From: Calditrichota bacterium
GTDB lineage: Bacteria; Calditrichota; Calditrichia; Calditrichales; J004
Direction of reading: 5' to 3'
Assembly (NCBI GenBank): GCA_013112635.1
Contig: JABFGF010000001.1
Coordinates: forward strand, 124,001 to 188,000
DNA length: 64,000 nt
The notes beneath the pieces were generated by a model. The model was not told where the DNA came from. It ran no database searches and saw only the letters and a program-made list of their open reading frames with translations. A program made the translations under genes and the position numbers. Shown piece after piece: positions 36,491-43,856 of this stretch. The first letter of the stretch is position 1. The number at the start of each line of letters is the position of its first letter.

Positions 36491-37246
36491 ATGCAACAAG
36501 CAGTTGATACAATGTGGCACGAATATAAACAATTTAATAGTAATGCTTTTCGTCAACAATTAATTCTTCGATATAGTGGCTTGGTAAAATACGTAGTCCG
36601 TAAGATGATTAAAAACTTTCCTCAGGCAATAGAAGAAAATGATTTGCACCAGATTGGTATCCTTGGCTTATGCGAAGCGATTGAACGTTTTGACCCTGCC
36701 TATGGGATTAAATTTGAAACATATGCAATTCCTAGAATTAAAGGCTCTATTATTGATGAGCTTAGAAAACTGGACTGGGTGCCGCGTTCTTTACGTGCAA
36801 AGCTAAATAATATGAAAGAAAAAGCCGTTGAAATGGATCAGAAGTTTTCCGGGAATTACACAGAAGCTGAAATGGCTAATGGATTAGGTATTGAAGTTAA
36901 AGATCTTCATAATTGGAAAAAAGATGTAAATGCCGTCAACGTTTATTCCCTCGATAAACCGATTGACGATTCAAATAAACAAAATTTGTATGATGTAATT
37001 GAAGATTTTGATTATATCAGCGCAAACGACAAAATTGAAGATGATGAAATGAAAAGAATTCTACTAAAAGCAATCAAAAAACTACCTGAAAAAACACGTC
37101 TTGCCATTACTTTGTATTACTATGAAAAGCTTACTTTTAAAGAAATTGGTAAGATTTTAAGTGTCTCCGAATCTCGCATTTCCCAAATTCATTCAGAAAC
37201 TATGTCTAAGTTGAGAAAAGAAATCAACAAAATGACATATGCTTAG
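36491..37246 (+). CDS. FliA/WhiG-type RNA polymerase sigma factor
   Basis: The 251-residue protein is a sigma-28-family factor. Region 2 is visible as LVKYVVRKMIKNFPQAIEEN then LHQIGILGLCEAIERFDP and KFETYAIPRIKGSIIDELRK, a hallmark of FliA/WhiG. Region 3 follows, and region 4 has the helix-turn-helix LTFKEIGKILSVSESRISQI. It has no flagellar neighbours, so it may drive a stress or envelope regulon instead. A sigma-54 promoter match lies just upstream and a FlgM-like peptide is encoded 1.3 kb downstream, so it probably sits in a sigma cascade. Confidence 0.9.
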   Translation: MQQAVDTMWHEYKQFNSNAFRQQLILRYSGLVKYVVRKMIKNFPQAIEENDLHQIGILGLCEAIERFDPAYGIKFETYAIPRIKGSIIDELRKLDWVPRSLRAKLNNMKEKAVEMDQKFSGNYTEAEMANGLGIEVKDLHNWKKDVNAVNVYSLDKPIDDSNKQNLYDVIEDFDYISANDKIEDDEMKRILLKAIKKLPEKTRLAITLYYYEKLTFKEIGKILSVSESRISQIHSETMSKLRKEINKMTYA

Positions 37247-37301
37247 AATGAATTTAAATTAAAATTATATTTATAGAACAACTTTTATACAGGGAAATTG
37301 G

Positions 37302-38441
37302 ATGTCCGCGGATGTTGCTCAACCAAAAATTTTAATTGTCGAAGATAAACAAGATAATATTGACCTCATTTCATATTTTTTAAAACCACAGAATTATGAA
37401 ATTTCAGTTGCAATGGATGGCGAATCTGCTATTGAAAAAATTGCAAATGATCCGCCTGATATTATTTTGCTTGATATTATGCTTCCCAAAATGAATGGCT
37501 TTGAAGTTTGCGAACGGATTAAAAAAAATCCGGAAACACGTTTTATACCTGTTATAATGATTACTGCATTAAAAGAGCTTAAAGATAAAATCCATAGCCT
37601 CGAAGTTGGTGCAGATGATTTTATAACGAAACCATTTGAAAATGTAGAATTACTTACCCGTGTTAAATCTCTATTAAGATTGAAAAAATATCATGATGAG
37701 TTGGAACAAAAAAATAAAGAATTATTACGGATGGATCAATTTAAGGATGAATTATCACACCTTATTGTTCATGATATGAAAAATCCAATTTTTGTTATCC
37801 AGGGTAATTTGCAAATGATGAGTATGGGATTATCTGATCCCGCATCAAGTGTGTTAAAAAAATATGTTGACCGCATTGATAGAAGTACTCAAAATTTACT
37901 GCGAATGGTTATGAACCTGATCGATATTGCTAAAATTGAATCCGGCCAAATGAAACTCAATAAAGAACTAATAAAAGTTAATGATGTAATAGAAAAATGC
38001 GTCCAGAAAGTATGCGAATACCCAGAAAACAATACAAAAAAAGTAACGCTTTCCCTCTCTAAAGAAGTCCCTTTTACATATGTTGACAACTCAGTTTTAG
38101 AAAGAGTGATGGAAAATATTATTACTTTTGCTGTTTCAAATATTAATACGGATGGTGAAGTTAATATAAACACTTCATTTAATGACAATATTGTTAATTG
38201 CGAGATTAAGGATGATGGTATTCAAATTCCCCCCAAATATCAGCATTCAGTTTTTGAAAAGTATAGTCAGATTGAAATAAAAAATGAAGGCTATCGTGTC
38301 GGTCGTGGACTAAGTTTTACCTATTCTAAAATTGCTGTTGAAGCCCATAAAGGCAAATTGTATTTAGATAATTCTTCCTCAACTGGGAACAAATTTATTA
38401 TAAACCTACCAAAAGAAAACCCTGTAGCTGCACAACAATAA
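37302..38441 (+). CDS. Response regulator receiver-histidine kinase hybrid
   Basis: The 379-residue soluble protein starts with a receiver domain (ILIVEDKQDNIDL, phospho-acceptor Asp near residue 56 in IILLDIMLPKMNG, TALKEL, KPF). A coiled helix (LRLKKYHDELEQKNKELLRM) leads to a HisKA dimerisation domain with LIVHDMKNPIF (His about 157) and a HATPase domain whose G-boxes are degenerate but readable (IKDDGIQIP, GRGLSFTYSK). No sensor or membrane part exists, so it receives its signal by phosphotransfer through the receiver. It starts 55 bases after the sigma gene and may be in the same transcript. Confidence 0.85.
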   Translation: MSADVAQPKILIVEDKQDNIDLISYFLKPQNYEISVAMDGESAIEKIANDPPDIILLDIMLPKMNGFEVCERIKKNPETRFIPVIMITALKELKDKIHSLEVGADDFITKPFENVELLTRVKSLLRLKKYHDELEQKNKELLRMDQFKDELSHLIVHDMKNPIFVIQGNLQMMSMGLSDPASSVLKKYVDRIDRSTQNLLRMVMNLIDIAKIESGQMKLNKELIKVNDVIEKCVQKVCEYPENNTKKVTLSLSKEVPFTYVDNSVLERVMENIITFAVSNINTDGEVNINTSFNDNIVNCEIKDDGIQIPPKYQHSVFEKYSQIEIKNEGYRVGRGLSFTYSKIAVEAHKGKLYLDNSSSTGNKFIINLPKENPVAAQQ

Positions 38442-38577
38442 TTCCTCTTTCTTCCAATTTTTAAAAATTACATGTGATTTCTGAATTAAAGTTTTATTGC
38501 GGTTATCCGAAATAGTGGTTATCTACTAATCTATTCGATTGCATGAGGGTATGGATCAAAAGAAGAAGGCGGGGGAA

Positions 38578-38724
38578 ATGACCGAAAAAAACGAGGTCAG
38601 TCTAATTGAAAAACAAAAAATCGATTTAATAAAGCTACGAATAAAGAATAAGTTTTATGAAAAAGATGAAGTTTTTAACCGCATTATCAGTGAACTAATG
38701 GACAAAGAGTTTAAAATTAAGTAA
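38578..38724 (+). CDS. Small protein with FlgM-like anti-sigma-28 tail
   Basis: The start ATG 38578 is preceded by GGCGGGGGAA; an upstream in-frame ATG at 38539 is possible but has no ribosome site. The 48-residue product is charged and helical: EKQKIDLIKLRIKNKFY then EKDEVFNRIISELMDKEFK. This resembles the C-terminal FlgM motif (KVxxIKxxIxxGxYxxxxxxIAxxLL) that binds sigma-28. FlgM is about twice as long, but only its tail binds the sigma. The gene lies just after a sigma-28-type gene. FlgM-like function is an inference from this motif and the location. Confidence 0.55.
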   Translation: MTEKNEVSLIEKQKIDLIKLRIKNKFYEKDEVFNRIISELMDKEFKIK

Positions 38725-39054
38725 GACACTTTTCAGTATATCCTTCCTTGGTTACTCTACAAAATACTGCATTTTTTTTTAACATTTACTTAACAGAATC
38801 CTTATATTCAATACTTAGTTTTCCAAATTAAAAAATGAATTTGAAACGATAAGTTTAGTTGTTTTAATAGCTTAGCTATATTTTAAAAGAATTTGACACA
38901 AATCACATTGAATTCATATTTTTATTACAATAAAAATAAAACCCAATTATAGATTGATATATTTTTCGGAAAGGAGGGATCTTCGAATTGTCAATCTTAC
39001 CTAGCTTCTCTATAGTTCTATTTTTAAACAAAAAATAATTTTTAGGAGGTGTGT
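38725..39054. other. Regulatory gap before the TonB receptor
   Basis: About 330 bases without a main gene. The part before 38890 shows nothing clear. It ends with a possible promoter, a strong AGGAGGG ahead of a 16-codon frame starting TTG 38988, and a second AGGAGG before the receptor start. The short frame could encode a leader peptide, but it has no visible pause codons. Confidence 0.4.
38893..38922 (+). promoter_or_regulatory. Possible sigma-70 promoter of the TonB receptor
   Basis: TTGACA at 38893 is followed 18 bases later by TATTTT (38917-38922). The -35 is perfect, the -10 only fair. It lies about 130 bases before the receptor start. Confidence 0.4.
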
Positions 39055-41763
39055 GTGAGTAAATTATTACTATCTCTAGTTATGATGGCATTTGTAATTG
39101 GTACATCCTTTGCTGGAAGTATCAAAGGTATTGTTACAGGTGCATCAGATGATTCACCATTGATTGGTGCAAACGTATATTTGCAAGGTACAACATTAGG
39201 TGCGGCAACTGATGAAGATGGAATCTATTACATCAGTGATATTGAAGATGGAACATATACATTGGTTTGTGATTATGTAGGTTATGCAACTCAAGAAGTT
39301 GAGATAAATGTTGATGGTGATGTTGAACAAAATTTTGTTATGGTTGAATTTTTGTTCTCTAAAACAATTAGTGTAATTGCTGACCGGGCAAAAGAGCGTG
39401 AAACACCGGTTGCATACACAAATGTCTCCAAGGCTAAAATGGTTCAAGAACTTGGATCTCAAGATATTCCAATGGTTTTAAACTCCACTCCAAGTGTGTA
39501 TTCTACAATGCAAGGTGGCGGAGCTGGTGATGCACGGATTAATGTTCGTGGTTTTAATCAAAGAAACGTAGCTATTATGATTAACGGGGTTCCCGTAAAT
39601 GATATGGAAAATGGCTGGGTTTATTGGTCAAACTGGGATGGTGTAGGTGATGCTACTGCTTCAATACAGATGCAGCGTGGACTAAGTGCAGTTAACCTTG
39701 CAACACCTTCCATTGGTGGAACAATGAATATTATTACTGATCCTACTGCTTTAAACGCCGGAGCTAAATTTAAGCAGGAATATGGTGAGGGTACATTCTT
39801 AAAAACAACACTTTCTGCAAATTCAGGTTTAATTGATGGGAAATATGCAGTGAGCGGTTCAGTAGTCAGAAAAACAGGTGATGGCGTTACAGATAAAACC
39901 TGGACCGATGCCTGGGCATATTATTTTGGTGCAGCGTATAACATAAATGAAGATAACCGTTTGGAACTATATGCGGTTGGAGCTCCTCAAAGACATGGCC
40001 AGAATTTGTGGCAACAAAATATTGCAGCTTATGATCATGATTTTGCTAAAGATCAAGATGATTATGATGTTGCTGCTTTAGATGACTATCCAGAAGCAAG
40101 CCGCGGCAGATTATATAATGAAAACTGGGGTCCTGTAAGTTCTTCGTACAAAGGGAAGCAAGCTGTGGGAAGCGATAGATTTGATCGTCATGATAGTGGA
40201 TTTCTAAATGAACGTGAAAATTTTTATCATAAACCACAAGTAAACCTAAACTGGTATTCAAATCTTTCTTCTGATTTAGGTTTGGCTACTGTTTTGTATT
40301 ATTCAGGTGGTACAGGTGGTGGATCGGGTACAATGGGTAGCATGCGTTGGAATTATCATGTAGGAATTGAAAGTCCGTCTCGTTTTGTTGCTTGGGATGC
40401 TACAATAGAAAGAAATATTGAAGGAGCTGATAGTACTGGTGCGTCTGGTATTTTACGTAATAGCCGTAATGATCAAAGTACAATTGGTTTAATTTCCAAA
40501 TTAAACTGGCGTGTAAGTGATAATTTAAAAACAACATTTGGTATTGATTGGCGTACTGCTGAAATTGATCATTTTCGTGAGGTTCGGGATTTACTTGGTG
40601 GACAATTTTATATTCCAGATTTAGATGACCAATCCGAATTTTGGGAAGGTGATGATGTAAAAAGAAGGTTAGGTGATAAAGTAGGCTATAACAACACAAA
40701 CACGGTTGACTGGTATGGTGCTTTCACTCAGGCTGAATACACATTGGATCAGTGGACTGCTTACGGTACATTCGGCTTTTCTTCTGTTTCATACAGTTAC
40801 GTAGATCATTTCAAAAAAGCAGACGAAGGTGGCAAACTTAAATTGGATTCTGACCCAGAATATGGTTTCCAGCTTAAAGGTGGTGCGATGTATCGTTTAA
40901 ATGACAATACAGAAGTATTTGCTAATGTTGGTTATGTTGAAAAGGTACCTATTTTTGATAATGTTATTGATGACAATAATGGTATCTTTGCAGGGAGCGC
41001 GGAAACCGAAAAATTTACTTCATTTGAAGCTGGTGCAAACTGGAGAGGTCTGAATAATACTTTGAGTTTAAAAGGTAGCTTCTATTATACAATGTGGGCT
41101 GATAGATCACTTCCAAGGAATGTTCGAACTTCATTGGATGATACTGACATCTTTTTCTTAACCGGATTAGATCAGCTACATACTGGTTTTGAATTTGAAG
41201 CAGCATATCAACCAATATCATTATTTAGGGTTGACTTGGCAGGATCCCTTGGAAGTTGGGAGCATACATCAGATGCATCAGGTGAATATCGTGCTTTAGA
41301 TTCTGATGATAATTTAACAACAACAACATATCTAGTTGGTGTTGACGGATTGATGATAGGTGATGCTCCTCAAACACAGATCGCCATAGCTGGTACAGTA
41401 TTCCCGGTACAGGGTTTAAACCTTCAGTTACAGTACAGATACTATGATGATTTTTATGCAGATTGGGATCCTACAGACCGAATAGTTTTTGATGGTGCTG
41501 ATCCTGATAGAAAACAAAGCTGGCAAGTTCCTGCATATGGGCTTCTTGATTTTCATGGCTCATATAAATTACCAGTTGATTTGAATGGTGTGACTTTTAG
41601 TTTAAATGCACATGTATTCAATATTCTTGATGACCTTTATATCAGTGATGCTACGGACAATAGCCGTTTTAACGGTTTTGATGGTGACCATGATGCAGAT
41701 GATGCAGAAGTGTATATGGGACTTCCTCAGACATTTAATATTGGCATTACATTAAGCTACTAA
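39055..41763 (+). CDS. TonB-dependent outer-membrane receptor
   Basis: GTG 39055 is chosen because AGGAGG lies 5 bases upstream; the earlier GTG at 39049 overlaps that site. The 902-residue protein has a signal peptide, then a carboxypeptidase-regulatory-like domain (IKGIVTGASDDSPLIGANVY to about residue 100), a plug domain with DARINVRGFNQRNVAIMING and then a 22-strand-type barrel ending in TFNIGITLSY with a terminal aromatic. It should import a bulky nutrient using TonB energy. No SusD partner is adjacent, so it is not clearly a SusCD glycan system. The substrate is unknown. A strong terminator follows. Confidence 0.92.
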   Translation: MSKLLLSLVMMAFVIGTSFAGSIKGIVTGASDDSPLIGANVYLQGTTLGAATDEDGIYYISDIEDGTYTLVCDYVGYATQEVEINVDGDVEQNFVMVEFLFSKTISVIADRAKERETPVAYTNVSKAKMVQELGSQDIPMVLNSTPSVYSTMQGGGAGDARINVRGFNQRNVAIMINGVPVNDMENGWVYWSNWDGVGDATASIQMQRGLSAVNLATPSIGGTMNIITDPTALNAGAKFKQEYGEGTFLKTTLSANSGLIDGKYAVSGSVVRKTGDGVTDKTWTDAWAYYFGAAYNINEDNRLELYAVGAPQRHGQNLWQQNIAAYDHDFAKDQDDYDVAALDDYPEASRGRLYNENWGPVSSSYKGKQAVGSDRFDRHDSGFLNERENFYHKPQVNLNWYSNLSSDLGLATVLYYSGGTGGGSGTMGSMRWNYHVGIESPSRFVAWDATIERNIEGADSTGASGILRNSRNDQSTIGLISKLNWRVSDNLKTTFGIDWRTAEIDHFREVRDLLGGQFYIPDLDDQSEFWEGDDVKRRLGDKVGYNNTNTVDWYGAFTQAEYTLDQWTAYGTFGFSSVSYSYVDHFKKADEGGKLKLDSDPEYGFQLKGGAMYRLNDNTEVFANVGYVEKVPIFDNVIDDNNGIFAGSAETEKFTSFEAGANWRGLNNTLSLKGSFYYTMWADRSLPRNVRTSLDDTDIFFLTGLDQLHTGFEFEAAYQPISLFRVDLAGSLGSWEHTSDASGEYRALDSDDNLTTTTYLVGVDGLMIGDAPQTQIAIAGTVFPVQGLNLQLQYRYYDDFYADWDPTDRIVFDGADPDRKQSWQVPAYGLLDFHGSYKLPVDLNGVTFSLNAHVFNILDDLYISDATDNSRFNGFDGDHDADDAEVYMGLPQTFNIGITLSY

Positions 41764-41780
41764 TTCAGATTTTGAAACAG

Positions 41781-41812
41781 AAAAGGGCGCAAAAATGCGC
41801 CCTTTTTTTTTG
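41781..41812 (+). terminator. Rho-independent terminator of the TonB receptor gene
   Basis: AAAAGGGCGCA (41781-41791) pairs with TGCGCCCTTTT (41796-41806), followed by further T residues. It lies 17 bases past the stop. Confidence 0.92.
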
Positions 41813-41857
41813 CCTTTAATGCTTCCTCAAAAAACGATTTTATAGCATCATTTTACA

Positions 41858-41887
41858 TTGCCTTTAAAGTATTTAAATACTTATAGT
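41858..41887 (+). promoter_or_regulatory. Possible promoter of the rimP-nusA-infB operon
   Basis: TTGCCT (41858-41863) and TATAGT (41882-41887) are 18 bases apart. If used, transcription starts before both hairpins of the leader. Confidence 0.4.
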
Positions 41888-41900
41888 TAAATTTGCAAAC

Positions 41901-41959
41901 AAGGGATATTACCCTTATATTTATCAACTGTTTGAAGTGGGTATATACCCACTTTTTTT
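41901..41959 (+). promoter_or_regulatory. Leader hairpins with attenuator-like terminator before rimP
   Basis: Two inverted repeats occur in the leader: AAGGG/CCCTT at about 41901-41917, and the perfect palindrome AGTGGGTATATACCCACT (41936-41953) running into seven T residues. The second looks like an intrinsic terminator 74 bases before the rimP start. Because NusA itself works at such hairpins, autoregulation by attenuation is plausible but unproven. Confidence 0.55.
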
Positions 41960-42032
41960 GTTTTATCCCTGTTCATGCCAATATCAATCAAAGCTGGTTG
42001 TTTTAGCATATTCCGGGTGTATTGGAGAAATG

Positions 42033-42479
42033 ATGAGTAGTTACGAGAAGCTTCGTAATATTACTGAGGGCCTGTGTTCGGACTTGCATCTGCATCTTAT
42101 CGATCTTGAAGTGAAAGGCGATAAATCAAAACCCCTTTACCAGGTTTTTGCCGACAGCGAGAAAGGAATCACGTTAGGTGAGTGTGAGCAATTATCCCGG
42201 CTAATACAGGACGAAATTGATATTGATGATGATTTCCCATTAAAATACCGCTTGGATGTTTCTTCACCGGGTTTAGATAAGCCTTTGGTCGAAGATTTTC
42301 AATTTGACAGGTGTATCGGGAAAAACATTACGTTTACATTTGAAGAATCAAAAAACAATGTAATTGGTAAATTAAAATCTTTTAATGAAAAAATGCTCAT
42401 TATTGAAAATAAAAAAGGTATTGAGCAGCAATATTCCCGAAGCAAAATCGGGGAAGTAAAAATTAAGCTACAATGGTAG
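42033..42479 (+). CDS. rimP: Ribosome maturation factor RimP
   Basis: The 148-residue protein is needed for 30S subunit maturation. It has the two-domain RimP pattern: the N-terminal DLEVKGDKSKPLYQVFADSE and the ITLGECEQLSRLIQDEID segment with YRLDVSSPGLDKPL, then a C-terminal SH3-like part. Two ATGs (42030, 42033) follow GGAG; the second has better spacing. It is the first gene of the rimP-nusA-infB operon, with nusA about 100 bases on. Confidence 0.92.
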   Translation: MSSYEKLRNITEGLCSDLHLHLIDLEVKGDKSKPLYQVFADSEKGITLGECEQLSRLIQDEIDIDDDFPLKYRLDVSSPGLDKPLVEDFQFDRCIGKNITFTFEESKNNVIGKLKSFNEKMLIIENKKGIEQQYSRSKIGEVKIKLQW

Positions 42480-42582
42480 ATTATACGGATCGGTAAAATA
42501 GACACTAATGAATCTAGTATAACTGTCAGAACGTCCCGAGACTACAGCGGGATTATTCCAGTATAGGAGGTATTCAAACCTA

Positions 42583-43836
42583 ATGAATGTAGATATAATG
42601 GAAGCAATCACTCAGATTGCAAAAGATAAAAAAATTGAAAAAGAAGATCTGCGCGATATGCTTGAAAATATCTTTAGAGGTATGATCCAAAAAAGATATG
42701 GTTCGGATGAGAACTTTGATGTTATCGTTAATATTGATAAAGGTGATATAGAAATTTATCAGGAAAAGACAGTTGTTGAAGATGTAGAAGACCCGGTTCG
42801 TGAGATAACTTTGGCAAATGCATTGAAGATTGACGAAGATGCTGAAATGGGTGAAGAGATTGTAGAAGTGATTGACCCGATTTTATTTGGACGGCGTTTA
42901 ATTGTGGCTGCTAAACAAAACCTAAATCAACGTATCCGTGATTTTGAAAAAGAAAATTTAATCGAAGAGTATGAAAATAGAATTGGTGAAATTATTATAG
43001 GCGACATTCACCAGATGCATAAACGGGGCATGTACATCAATGTGGATAAAACAGAGGTGTTTCTGCCGCGAGATGAACAAATCCATAATGAGCGTTTAAG
43101 GCGTGGAAACACAATCAGGTGTTTGATTAAGGAAGTAAGAAATACCGGCCGTGGCCCTGAAATTATCGTTAGCCGCTCCGATGAACAATTTTTAATCCGT
43201 TTATTTGAGTTGGAAGTACCTGAAATTTATGACGGTATTGTTGAGATCAAAAAGGTTGCACGAGAAGCGGGTGAAAGGTCTAAGATTTCTGTTGAATCAA
43301 TTGACCGCCGTATCGATCCGGTTGGTGCATGTGTTGGAATGAAAGGTGTGCGTATTCAGTCAATTGTTAAAGAATTGAATAATGAAAAAATTGATATCAT
43401 TAGTTTTTCTTCAGAACCGGAAATTTTTATTATGCGTGCCATGACACCTGCAAAGCCTGTAAAAATCATCGTAAATAAAGATGAGCGTATGGCTGTTGCA
43501 GTTATTCCGGATGACATGATGTCGCTTGCTATTGGCCGTAATGGTGTTAACCTGAGAATGGCATCTTTGCTTACAGATTTTCAGATTGAGCCAATTAAAG
43601 AATCAGAATATAATACGGAAAGCTCGATAAATTATGCAGCAACTGTGATTGATGATATTGAAGAATTAGCAAAATCAGTAAAAACTAAATTAATTGATGC
43701 CGGGTTGGAAAACATTGAAGACCTTGCAGAAAAAGGAATTGACGGGCTTAAGGAAATTGCTGGAATTGGCCCTAAGACTGTTGATAAAATCTGGGATGTT
43801 GTTCAGAAATATCTGGACACAGAGGATGAAGACTAA
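42583..43836 (+). CDS. nusA: Transcription termination/antitermination factor NusA
   Basis: The 417-residue protein has the N-terminal domain with EKEDLRDMLENIF, an S1 RNA-binding domain (IIGDIHQMHKRGMYINVDKT), KH1 and KH2 domains (DRRIDPVGACVGMKGVRIQS, AIGRNGVNLRMAS) and a C-terminal helix-hairpin-helix part ending GIGPKTVDKIWDVVQKYL. It binds RNA polymerase and controls pausing and termination. AGGAGGT lies a longer than usual 12 bases before the ATG. An internal ATG at 42598 is possible. Confidence 0.95.
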   Translation: MNVDIMEAITQIAKDKKIEKEDLRDMLENIFRGMIQKRYGSDENFDVIVNIDKGDIEIYQEKTVVEDVEDPVREITLANALKIDEDAEMGEEIVEVIDPILFGRRLIVAAKQNLNQRIRDFEKENLIEEYENRIGEIIIGDIHQMHKRGMYINVDKTEVFLPRDEQIHNERLRRGNTIRCLIKEVRNTGRGPEIIVSRSDEQFLIRLFELEVPEIYDGIVEIKKVAREAGERSKISVESIDRRIDPVGACVGMKGVRIQSIVKELNNEKIDIISFSSEPEIFIMRAMTPAKPVKIIVNKDERMAVAVIPDDMMSLAIGRNGVNLRMASLLTDFQIEPIKESEYNTESSINYAATVIDDIEELAKSVKTKLIDAGLENIEDLAEKGIDGLKEIAGIGPKTVDKIWDVVQKYLDTEDED

Positions 43837-43856
43837 GCAAGGTTATTGGAGTATTA

